DNA of 64,000 nt, from assembly GCF_001999965.1 (NCBI RefSeq), contig NZ_CP019646.1:2294001-2358000 (forward strand). Reading direction: 5' to 3'. Positions within the stretch are counted from its first letter, which is position 1, and the number at the start of each line of letters is the position of its first letter. Position numbers and translations under genes: made by a program. Positions 54,989-62,822 of this stretch are shown one piece after another. The stretch is from Limihaloglobus sulfuriphilus. GTDB taxonomy: Bacteria; Planctomycetota; Phycisphaerae; Sedimentisphaerales; Sedimentisphaeraceae. The notes under the pieces are model-generated. The model worked only from the letters and a program-made list of their open reading frames with translations, searched no databases and had not been told where the DNA came from.

Positions 54989-56407
54989 ATGAAAACATCA
55001 TTAATCAAGAGACTTGTTTGTACGGTTGCATTGCTTTTGTGCTTGTCGTTTGTGGGAGCCTATGCCCAGACTGCGGCTGGGGTTTCCGTTCAGGAAGCGC
55101 GTGCCATTGCCAAGGATGCCTACGTTTACGGCTTCCCGCTGGTTGACGGCTACCGCATCCTGCACGCCTACTTCGTGGACCGCGACAATCCCGAATACAA
55201 GGCGCCCTGGAACCAGATCAAGAACATCCCCCGCGTCTATACGCCCGACGACAAGGCGGTGCAGACGCCCAACTCGGACACGCCCTATTCCTTCCTGGGC
55301 ATGGACCTGCGAGCCGAGCCCATCGTACTCACCGTGCCACCGATCGAGAAGGGCCGCTACTTCAGCATCCAGCTCGTGGACCTTTACACCCACAACTTCG
55401 ACTACATCGGCAGTCGAGCCACGGGCAACGGTGGAGGCAGCTTCCTCATCGCCGGGCCGGGCTGGAATGGCGAGGTGCCCGCGGGAGTGACAAAGGTGAT
55501 GCGCTCGGAGACCGAGCAGGCGCTGGCCATCTATCGCACCCAGCTTTTCAACCCGGGCGACCTCGACAAGGTGAAGGCGATCCAGACGGGCTACAAGGCG
55601 CAGCCACTTTCGACATTCCTCGGCCAGTCCGGGCCCAAGACGGCGCCGGCGATCGATTTCATCAAGCCGCTCACACCGGAGACGCAGAAGACCTCGCCGG
55701 AGTTCTTCAATGTGCTGAACTTCGTGCTGAAGTTCTGCCCGACAGTTCCATCCGAAAAGGAGCTCATGGCGCGTTTCGCCGGGATTGGCATCGGTGCGGG
55801 CAAGAGCATCGATACGAGCAAGCTCTCCCCCGAGATCAAGGAGGCCATCGAGCAAGGAATGGCCGACGCCTGGACCGAGATGGCGAAACTGAAGAAGCGA
55901 TTCGATGCGGGGGAAGTGAAATCCGGCGACGTGTTCGGGACGCGGGAGTACTTGAAGAACAATTATCTCTATCGCATGACGGCCGCCGCACTCGGTATCT
56001 ACGGCAATTCGAAGCAGGAAGCGATGTATCCCCTGTATGCGGTCGACGCCGACGGCCAGAAGCTGGACGGCGCCAAGAGCCGTTACACGCTACGCTTCGC
56101 GCCGGGTCAGTTGCCGCCCGTCAGCGCATTCTGGTCGCTCACCATGTATCAGCTGCCGGAGAGCCTGCTGGTGGCCAATCCCATCGACCGCTATTTGCTG
56201 AACTCACCAATGTTGCCGCAGTTCAAGAAAGATGCCGACGGCGGACTGACCTTGCTCATCCAGAATGAATCCCCTGGCGTGGACAAGGAATCCAACTGGC
56301 TGCCCGCGCCCAAGGGCCCGTTCTTCATGGCCATGCGACTCTACTGGCCGGCAGAAGCAGCGCTCGACGGCACATGGAAAGCCCCCGCACTGAACAAGGT
56401 GAAATAG
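54989..56407 (+). CDS. DUF1254/DUF1214 periplasmic protein
   Basis: A 472-aa precursor. The signal peptide ends at ...GAYAQ. DUF1254 (about residues 50-170: YVYGFPLVDGYR, TPNSDTPYSFLGMDL, FSIQLVDLYTHNFDYIG) is followed by DUF1214 (about 350-465: RYTLRFAPGQLPPVSAFWSLTMY). Biochemical role is unknown for the family; members are exported and often occur in clusters. The base composition changes sharply inside the gene: the signal-peptide codons are AT-rich like the host, the rest is very GC-rich with C/G-ending codons. That suggests a foreign mature domain joined to a local leader, or host-adapted leader codons. Confidence 0.85.
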   Translation: MKTSLIKRLVCTVALLLCLSFVGAYAQTAAGVSVQEARAIAKDAYVYGFPLVDGYRILHAYFVDRDNPEYKAPWNQIKNIPRVYTPDDKAVQTPNSDTPYSFLGMDLRAEPIVLTVPPIEKGRYFSIQLVDLYTHNFDYIGSRATGNGGGSFLIAGPGWNGEVPAGVTKVMRSETEQALAIYRTQLFNPGDLDKVKAIQTGYKAQPLSTFLGQSGPKTAPAIDFIKPLTPETQKTSPEFFNVLNFVLKFCPTVPSEKELMARFAGIGIGAGKSIDTSKLSPEIKEAIEQGMADAWTEMAKLKKRFDAGEVKSGDVFGTREYLKNNYLYRMTAAALGIYGNSKQEAMYPLYAVDADGQKLDGAKSRYTLRFAPGQLPPVSAFWSLTMYQLPESLLVANPIDRYLLNSPMLPQFKKDADGGLTLLIQNESPGVDKESNWLPAPKGPFFMAMRLYWPAEAALDGTWKAPALNKVK

Positions 56408-56428
56408 ACAATGCAGAAAGGAAAATTC

Positions 56429-57937
56429 ATGAAACCAAACATTACCATACTGACTCTCACGGCCGCGCTGGTCGTATCGAGTGCCCACGCACAGTCCAAC
56501 CCTGCCCGTGAAGCGGCGAAAACGAAGGCGGCTTCGATTCCGGACAAGGTCCAGACCGTGGCCGGCGAACTCGAATTTTTGGATGGTGTCCCCATCGGGA
56601 AAACCAACGACCGCGTCTATGACTACCTGACTCGTGCGCGGGCGCTCTCGGTTTACCTCGACAACATCGGTGCGGTATCCATCTACTGCGTCCTTGCGGG
56701 CATGGCCGAACAGGGTGCCGATGCGCCGAACAAGGTCGCCCTCTGGAGAAAACTGATGGATTCCCGGACGCCGGTCATCACCTCCAACACATCGACGATG
56801 TATGCCTACGCCCCGACGGATCTGGCTAACGACGGCCCGACGGTCATCGAGATCCCGCCCGGCATGCTCGGCTTCCTCAACGACGCCTGGCAGCGATATG
56901 TCGGCGACATGGGGATGGCCGGTTCGGACAGAGGACAGGGAGGGAAGTACCTCGTCATCCCGCCCGGTTACGAGGGTGTGATTCCGGACGGCTACTTCCT
57001 GCTGGAGCCGCCAACCAACCGGAATTTCCTTTTCCTGCGCGGATCCATCAAGGACGGCCTGGAAGCGGCGGTCGAAAACTTCCAAAAAGGGCTGAAGATC
57101 TATCCGCTCAAGGATGCCGCCAATCCGGCGCCCACCGAGTTGGTCAATATGTCCGGCCGGGCGTTCAGCACCATCTTCCCGAGCAATCTTAAATACTACG
57201 AGATCCTGAACGACATCGTGCAGCATGAACCGGTCGATGCGGTCAATCCGGAAGTCCGGGGATACATGGCCTCGATCGGTATCGTCAAAGGCAAGCCCTT
57301 CAATCCCGACGAGCGGATGAAAATGCTTCTGGAAGAGGCTGCGGTGCTTGGAAACGCTGCCGGACGCTCCATCACCTACGATCCAAGGATCGACGGCGTC
57401 AAGATTTATCCGGATTCGAAGAGCAACTGGGTAATGGCTTACGCCAACAAGAACACCTCTTTCGAAGCGGATGGCATCATGAATCTCGATGCACGGGTGC
57501 TCTTCTACTACAACGCCGGAGGCGTCACGCCTGCGATGGCGTTGACCCGCCCGGGTGCCGGTTCGGACTACGCCCTGGCCGTGCTGGACAACAACGACCA
57601 GCCTTTCGATGGATCGAAGACCTATAAGCTGCATCTGCCGCCGAACGTGCCGGTCAACAACTTCTGGGCGGTCACGATGTACGACACCCAGACCCGCTGC
57701 CAGCTTCAGACCAGCCAACTCTTTCCAACGAAAGGCAGTCTGACCGAGGGGGTGCAGAAAAATGAAGATGGCTCCTACGACCTCTATTTTGGCCCGAAAG
57801 CCCCGGAAGGCAAAGAAGGCAACTGGCTGGAAACGATCCCTGGCAAAAGCTGGTTCTGCATTCTGCGCATGTACGGTCCGCTGGAGCCATGGATCAACAA
57901 GACCTGGCGTCCCAGCGAGATTGAACTTGTGAAGTAA
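56429..57937 (+). CDS. DUF1254 periplasmic protein, second copy
   Basis: About 502 aa from ATG 56429, which has AGAAAGGAAA upstream; signal peptide MKPNITILTLTAALVVSSAHAQ. It keeps the DUF1254 block (VYDYLTRARALSVYLDN, SNTSTMYAYAPTDL) and DUF1214 end (YKLHLPPNVPVNNFWAVTMYDTQTR), but is only distantly similar to the preceding gene. It lies 21 bases after it and is as GC-rich, so both came together. Exported; function unknown. Confidence 0.85.
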   Translation: MKPNITILTLTAALVVSSAHAQSNPAREAAKTKAASIPDKVQTVAGELEFLDGVPIGKTNDRVYDYLTRARALSVYLDNIGAVSIYCVLAGMAEQGADAPNKVALWRKLMDSRTPVITSNTSTMYAYAPTDLANDGPTVIEIPPGMLGFLNDAWQRYVGDMGMAGSDRGQGGKYLVIPPGYEGVIPDGYFLLEPPTNRNFLFLRGSIKDGLEAAVENFQKGLKIYPLKDAANPAPTELVNMSGRAFSTIFPSNLKYYEILNDIVQHEPVDAVNPEVRGYMASIGIVKGKPFNPDERMKMLLEEAAVLGNAAGRSITYDPRIDGVKIYPDSKSNWVMAYANKNTSFEADGIMNLDARVLFYYNAGGVTPAMALTRPGAGSDYALAVLDNNDQPFDGSKTYKLHLPPNVPVNNFWAVTMYDTQTRCQLQTSQLFPTKGSLTEGVQKNEDGSYDLYFGPKAPEGKEGNWLETIPGKSWFCILRMYGPLEPWINKTWRPSEIELVK

Positions 57938-58058
57938 GTTGTTTTCGATTCTGGAACCCGCTGGCTGCTTAGGTTGCAGAAAGCGGCTAGCGTGGTTTGC
58001 TGAATCGTAATATCTGAAACGAATCGCTCGTCATCAAAAAAGAATAGAAAAAAAGAAT

Positions 58059-58403
58059 ATGAATCCAACAAAGCACAAACTCTTCGCAGGAGCGCTGGCC
58101 ACGGCTGTCGCTGTCACTCTGTTCACCAGCTGCGCCGCCAAGGACGACGCTGTTTCCGAGGCCAAGAAATCGGGAAAAGTTCGTCCTGGCATCGCCGAAA
58201 TCAAGGCTATTGCCGAGGAGGGCTTCATCTACGGGCTGCCGATCGTCATGAACTATGCAGTGATGCAGGAGTTCTCGGTTGACACAAACTCGGGGCAGTT
58301 CAAGGCGCCGTTCAACACCATGTGGAACGATGCCGCTAGCCTGCATACAATTTGCAGAGGTGTAGCTTATAAATCAGTCCAGTTTTTCAGAAAAGAAATA
58401 TAA
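58059..58403 (+). pseudogene. Truncated third DUF1254 gene
   Basis: Starts as a lipoprotein (lipobox LFTSC) with the first DUF1254 strand (EGFIYGLPIVMNYAVMQEF, FKAPFNTMWND) and then breaks at about 58345. The sequence turns from GC-rich to AT-rich and ends after 20 unrelated residues. About 350 residues of the family are missing, so a deletion joined this fragment to the next gene's upstream region. Confidence 0.75.
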
Positions 58404-58421
58404 AATGGAAAGAAAAAAACA

Positions 58422-59264
58422 ATGAGAAGACAAAAAACAATGAGGATGTTATGGGTGGCGATTTTGATGAGCTTTACATCAATGATTGCAATGGCCGCTG
58501 ACGAGGGCCAGTCCAAACCGAAAGGTGAACCGAGTGCCACAGACCTGGCCAAGAAGGCGCAAAACCCAGTGGCGGATATGATCAGTTTGCCGTTTCAGTG
58601 GAACAGCTACTTTGAAACGGGCCCCAAAGGCAAGACACAAAATGCGATCCTAATCCAACCAGTTATCCCGATCACTTTGAATGAGGACTGGAACTTTATT
58701 ACTCGCCCCATTATCCCCCTGGTGGAAATGCCCCCGCTGATCGACGGTCAAAACCGAAACCATGGTTTGGGCAATGTCCAGTTCCAGGGTTTCTTTTCGC
58801 CGAAAGAACCTGTCAATGACTGGATTATCGGTTTTGGGGCGTATCTGGAATTTCCGACAAAGTCGGGTCCTGATGGACGATTCGGTTCGGATAACTGGTC
58901 TGCAGGACCTGCCTTTGTGGCACTTCAAATGAAGGGTCAGTGGGTGTATGGTGCACTTATTTCCCAACTCTGGTCTTACTCTGGAAATGATCCGGAGGTC
59001 AATCTCACCAGTATCCAGCCGTTTCTCAATTATAACATGGCCGATGGATGGTATCTGTCGGCTTCCCCGGTCATTACGGCCAACTGGTCGGCTGACAGCA
59101 GCGAAACATGGACCATTCCCATCGGCGGCGGCATTGGCAAGGTTTTCAAAGTTGGAAAACAGCCGGTCAATGCAGCCATAAAAGCATATCACAATGTGGA
59201 ATCCCCTCGGGCCGGTGCGGACTGGCAGTTGCAGTTTCAAATCCAATTTTTATTTCCAAAATAA
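58422..59264 (+). CDS. Exported beta-barrel-like protein
   Basis: A 280-aa precursor with signal peptide (MLWVAILMSFTSMIAMAA). The mature part shows repeated amphipathic strands (NAILIQPVIPITLNEDWNFI, WIIGFGAYLEFPT, WLYLSASP-like segments) and ends QFQIQFLFPK. It resembles exported proteins often annotated as neuromedin U-like or transporter, frequently found beside DUF1254 genes. GGAAAG precedes the ATG. Composition is nearer the host than the DUF1254 genes. Confidence 0.65.
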   Translation: MRRQKTMRMLWVAILMSFTSMIAMAADEGQSKPKGEPSATDLAKKAQNPVADMISLPFQWNSYFETGPKGKTQNAILIQPVIPITLNEDWNFITRPIIPLVEMPPLIDGQNRNHGLGNVQFQGFFSPKEPVNDWIIGFGAYLEFPTKSGPDGRFGSDNWSAGPAFVALQMKGQWVYGALISQLWSYSGNDPEVNLTSIQPFLNYNMADGWYLSASPVITANWSADSSETWTIPIGGGIGKVFKVGKQPVNAAIKAYHNVESPRAGADWQLQFQIQFLFPK

Positions 59265-59288
59265 CAAAAGGACACGAGCTCCATCTAT

Positions 59289-59458
59289 GGGGTTAATTAA
59301 AAGGGTTAGTGGGGTTAATTAAAAGGGTTAGGACTCTTTGTTTTATAAGTTGATGTTTTACAATTGCTTATATTTTATTTTCGAGGGTTAATTAAAAGGG
59401 TTGGGGGTCTTTGTTTTATAAGTTGATGTTTTACAGTTGCTTATATTTTATTTTCGAG
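59289..59458. repeat. Direct repeats upstream of the RAYT gene
   Basis: Three copies of a 20-mer GGGTTAATTAAAAGGGTT (starting 59289, 59311, 59385) and two near-identical 71-bp units (59315-59385 and 59388-59458). They fill the gap between the beta-barrel gene and the transposase promoter. Confidence 0.88.
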
Positions 59459-59465
59459 TTTATTA

Positions 59466-59494
59466 TTGACATAAGTATTATAAGCTCGTATAAT
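59466..59494 (+). promoter_or_regulatory. Consensus sigma70 promoter of the RAYT gene
   Basis: TTGACA (59466-59471), 17-bp spacer, TATAAT (59489-59494): a perfect match. Transcription should start near 59501, only about three bases before the ATG at 59504, so the message is almost leaderless. Confidence 0.75.
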
Positions 59495-59503
59495 CGCAAT
59501 ATT

Positions 59504-60178
59504 ATGCCACGTCCAAAGCGTAAAATCAAAGGCGGTTACTGTTACCATGTACTCAATCGTGCCAACGGCAGGCTGCGTATATTCAAAAAGCGAGATGACT
59601 TTCTGGCGTTCGAGCGGATTCTCTGCGAATCGCAGGAGCGGATCAATATAAAAATCTACGGCTGGTGCATTATGAGCAATCACTGGCATCTGCTGCTGGA
59701 GCCGTGCGGCGATGGCGATCTCTCAGCGTTCATGCACTGGTTAACCGTTACCCATACCATGCGGCATCATTCTTCACACGGCACCTCCGGCACGGGCCAC
59801 ATTTACCAGGGCTCATTCAAGAGTTTTCCCGTACAACAAAATCATATAACTCGCATCCTGCGATATATCGAGGCAAACCCGCTCAAAGCGAAGATGGTCG
59901 ATGATGCAGGCGACTACCGCTGGAGCAGTTTCGGCTGCCATATCGGCAGGCCCAATCCAGATATTCCATTCAGAGTGAGCGAATTGCCGGTTAAGCTGCC
60001 GCGAAACTGGAAATATCTTGTCCACCGTGATATGCTGAAAAAGGATGTCGCACTGATCGAAAACTCACTAAAACGCGGTGCACCGCTTGGTGAAACAGAA
60101 TGGGTAAAGAAAACCGCCAAAGGCCTTTTGCTCGAATCAACAATAAACAAACGGGGCAGGCCGTTTAAAAAGGACTAA
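59504..60178 (+). CDS. REP-associated tyrosine transposase (RAYT, Y1/HUH type)
   Basis: A 224-aa protein from ATG 59504 (MPRPKRKIKGGYCYHVLNRA). The earlier frame start at 59411 lies in repeats and before the promoter. HUH motif NHWHLLLEP near residue 60 and the catalytic Tyr in RILRYIEANPLKA near 120; DYRWSSFG follows. RAYTs nick single-stranded DNA at REP hairpins and are usually domesticated single-copy genes. Here its 3' end is duplicated downstream and once more at 53.3 kb, showing rearrangement. No Shine-Dalgarno, in keeping with the nearly leaderless transcript. Confidence 0.9.
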   Translation: MPRPKRKIKGGYCYHVLNRANGRLRIFKKRDDFLAFERILCESQERINIKIYGWCIMSNHWHLLLEPCGDGDLSAFMHWLTVTHTMRHHSSHGTSGTGHIYQGSFKSFPVQQNHITRILRYIEANPLKAKMVDDAGDYRWSSFGCHIGRPNPDIPFRVSELPVKLPRNWKYLVHRDMLKKDVALIENSLKRGAPLGETEWVKKTAKGLLLESTINKRGRPFKKD

Positions 60179-60503
60179 GATGAATAATACTTTTACAAAA
60201 CAAACATTAGATTCATGTAAGACACTGCTAATAAACGAGTTGCGTTATGACTGAAAAACAAAGAGTCTCAACCCCTTTAATTCCCCCCTAAAACGCGGTG
60301 CACCGCTTGGTGAAACAGAATGGGTAAAGAAAACCGCCAAAGACCTTTTGCTCGAATCAACAATAAACAAACGGGGCAGGCCGTTTAAAAAGGACTAAGA
60401 TGAATAACACTTTTATAAAACAAGCATTAGGTGCGTGTAAGACACTGTTAATAAATGAGTTGCGTTACAACTGCAAAACAAAGAGTCTCAACCCCTTTAA
60501 TTC
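60067..60503 (+). repeat. Tandem duplication of the RAYT 3' end
   Basis: A unit of about 217 bp (60067-60284 and 60288-60503) from CTAAAACGCGG, with the palindrome GCGGTGCACCGC, through the RAYT stop and a following MNNT-leader frame to TCAACCCCTTTAATTC. The first copy of the leader frame ends early; the second continues into the 140-aa gene. Confidence 0.88.
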
Positions 60504-60822
60504 TCACATTATTGGTTTTCTTGTAATATTACTGTGCATCGGATTGTGCGTTTTGTGCATGTATTCTCTAAATAAAAAAAATAAAAGCCAGAGGTGTATT
60601 GTCAGTCTCACTTTCAATGATATGCATATAAAAGTTGAAGATGAGTATTCTCATACTTACGAGTGTTTTATAGATGAAATTCAGTTAATAAAAATCGGAG
60701 ATATCGGATATCAGATAAATATTGCAAATCAAGTTCAATTTAGGCATATAGAAAAACTGTCGAATTGGCCATGCCTTAATTATATTTTAAAGCAAAAGCA
60801 TAAGGAGAAAGAAACAGGTTGA
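60400..60822 (+). CDS. Small single-pass membrane protein after the RAYT repeats
   Basis: A 140-aa protein. The N-terminus MNNTFIKQALGACKTLLINE is repeated, with small changes, after each copy of the RAYT end (60,181 and 53,418). A transmembrane helix (IIGFLVILLCIGLCVLCMY) spans about residues 38-56; the C-terminal 80 residues are a soluble, beta-rich domain. No family recognised. The repeated N-terminus shows that the duplicated unit carried the beginning of this gene. Confidence 0.6.
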   Translation: MNNTFIKQALGACKTLLINELRYNCKTKSLNPFNSHIIGFLVILLCIGLCVLCMYSLNKKNKSQRCIVSLTFNDMHIKVEDEYSHTYECFIDEIQLIKIGDIGYQINIANQVQFRHIEKLSNWPCLNYILKQKHKEKETG

Positions 60823-61266
60823 AGTTGTCAACCGTAAGTCGAACACCTGTAAATCGACAATTTTGACTTGATTTGCTCTTTCATAAGTTAATAGAGTGAC
60901 GGATATTCATGGCTCAATGAAATCACTGTAAGACGACAGCTACTCAAAAGGGCCTTTTAATTGCCATATTTCAGTGTCAGGGCGTACATTCCCCGCAATC
61001 ATTAGTATTACCAATGAATTTAAACGAGATTAACCGGCAGATTTCAAACGGTAGCCTGTTACTCGGGTCTGGCTGAAATATCGATTATCCTCGGCAAAAC
61101 CGGTGTCACTTTGGTGTCACTCTCCAGTGTGTCCCGACTGTACTTTGAGTGAATATTAGAGTGCATTCCGACTGCACCACCAGATTCTAAGCCAAAAATA
61201 GCCTGTAAATCTCTATTTTACAATAACTTACAACTACCTAAGGGACTAAAAATCCGTGTGTCGGGG
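60823..61266. mobile_element. Deleted copy of the 47,987-50,460 unit
   Basis: 60,823-61,083 repeats the non-coding end and last 18 codons of the IS3/IS481-like element (minus strand). It is joined directly at about 61,084-61,095 to a copy of 50,287-50,455 (AAAACCGGTGTCACTTTGG ... AAAATCCGTGTGTCGG). About 2 kb, including most of the transposase and the TPR gene, is missing. No gene remains in this stretch up to 61,392. Confidence 0.85.
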
Positions 61267-61392
61267 GGGGACAATAATGATTAAAATGTTTTGTGAAGAC
61301 AAATTTTGATGATACAATGACATGGAAATCAAGCGGTTTTGATCAGATGTGAAAATTTCTTTTCTACTAATATTGAATGGCAGGAGAATATT

Positions 61393-62502
61393 ATGGTTTA
61401 TAAAATAGAAAATTTCATAGCAGTTGCAGAAAAGTACAATGCATCCGACCTGCATTTGTCTGTCAATGATCATCCGCGCATACGGATTAATGGAAAACTC
61501 AGAACATTGTCAGGAGAAGGGTCAACTCTCACAAAAGAAAATATTGAAAGTATTATTCAGTCCATACAGGAGGGCACCCAAAAGGAACGAAGTATGCAAC
61601 TCCTTGAAACGAATGGTTCTGTAGATTATGCTTACCAAATATCTTTAGGCGGAAAGCCGCTGAGATATCGTTGTCAGGTTTATCGTTCCATGGGCAGGAT
61701 TTCTATCGCAATGCGGCGGATCAAATATAACATTCCGACATTTTCAGAATTAAGGCTCCCGGAGATTTATGAAAACCTGATGAAAAACACCGAGCAGAAA
61801 GGGATAATTATTGTTGGCGGAGAGACCGGCAGTGGAAAATCATCAACCTTAGCCGCAATGATAGGTTATCTGGGCAGACGTCCTGATAAACACATTGTTA
61901 CCATTGAAGATCCTGTTGAATATATCTTTCGAGATACAAAAGGCTTGATACATCAGAGGGAGATGGGGCTGGATTTTCCGAAATATTCAGAAGCTCTTCG
62001 AGCTGTGTTGAGAGAGGATCCGAATATTATTATGATTGGAGAGATGCGAGACGCCGAGACGGTGCATGCTGCGATTAAAGCCGCTGAAACAGGCCATCTT
62101 GTGTTGACTTCACTTCATACCGCTACTGCAGCATGGACTTTTAGCCGAATTCTGAATTTCTTCAAGGAAGCTGAACATGATGCGGTAAGGCTCAATCTGA
62201 GTTATAATCTCCTTGCTATTATGAACCAGATGCTGATTCCTTCTGAACAGGAATCTGTCGGGCTTATCCCTGCAACAGAAGTATTTATTAACACCCCCGG
62301 TGTCAGGCAATATCTTCGGGAAAAGGAAAAGGAATCTCAAATTTCTGATGTCATCAAAGAGGGACATGATGGTATGCACAGTTTCAACATGTCTTTAGCC
62401 CGATTAATTAAAGAAGGCCATATAGGGGTCACTCAGGCAGAGGCTTATTCTCATAACCCCCAGGAACTTGAGATGCTTGTTAAGATCACAGACAACAGAT
62501 AA
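61393..62502 (+). CDS. pilT: PilT-family type IV pilus retraction ATPase
   Basis: About 369 aa from ATG 61393, which has AGGAG eight bases upstream (a longer frame from 61339 lacks a site). Walker A GGETGSGKSSTL is near residue 142, the Asp box TIEDPVEYIF near 170, Walker B IIMIGEMRD near 218 and the His box TGHLVLTSLHT near 238: the full PilT/PilU set. The hexameric ATPase removes pilin subunits and powers twitching. AVLREDPNI and GMRD-like EMRDAET are typical. No other pilus gene is in the window. PilU is an alternative. Confidence 0.9.
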   Translation: MVYKIENFIAVAEKYNASDLHLSVNDHPRIRINGKLRTLSGEGSTLTKENIESIIQSIQEGTQKERSMQLLETNGSVDYAYQISLGGKPLRYRCQVYRSMGRISIAMRRIKYNIPTFSELRLPEIYENLMKNTEQKGIIIVGGETGSGKSSTLAAMIGYLGRRPDKHIVTIEDPVEYIFRDTKGLIHQREMGLDFPKYSEALRAVLREDPNIIMIGEMRDAETVHAAIKAAETGHLVLTSLHTATAAWTFSRILNFFKEAEHDAVRLNLSYNLLAIMNQMLIPSEQESVGLIPATEVFINTPGVRQYLREKEKESQISDVIKEGHDGMHSFNMSLARLIKEGHIGVTQAEAYSHNPQELEMLVKITDNR

Positions 62503-62822
62503 ATAAAACCGGATCAGTAATTTTCCGGACTTCGGCGGTTTTGCTGGAGATCCTGGCGTATGAGACAAGGGGTAAAACTTACTTTCTTTGTAAAAACAAT
62601 ATCAACAATTATTTACAAGACAGTGTGCCGTTAATCGGCCTTAGCAAATTCTGCTGTTACCGACCCGCGCGAACAGTATTGCCTGCTGCAATTTTAATTG
62701 ACAGTAAGGCTATGTAACAATATAAGGACAGCTTCACCCCCATGCGGAAGAAAAAAGCCCCGGAAAAACATCCGGGGCCCTGGGTATCAAAATGCGAAAT
62801 TATTTTGATTATTAATTTCTAA
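62503..62822 (-). terminator. Intergenic region with the hcp terminator
   Basis: No gene. On the minus strand, stem GCCCCGGA/TCCGGGGC (62757-62778) with a 6-nt loop is followed by six T (62751-62756): a clear intrinsic terminator for hcp. The rest of the gap shows no recognisable feature. Confidence 0.85.

Noticed and set aside
56204-57718. 504-aa minus-strand frame across the DUF1254 genes
   Set aside because: Long antisense frames are expected in GC-rich coding DNA; it crosses two well-supported genes and has no motif.
59289-59458. Possible CRISPR array
   Set aside because: Only two 71-bp units in direct contact and three short repeats, no spacers of constant size and no cas genes in the window.
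61246-61473. 75-aa minus-strand frame before pilT
   Set aside because: Overlaps the degraded repeat and the pilT start; no ribosome site or motif.
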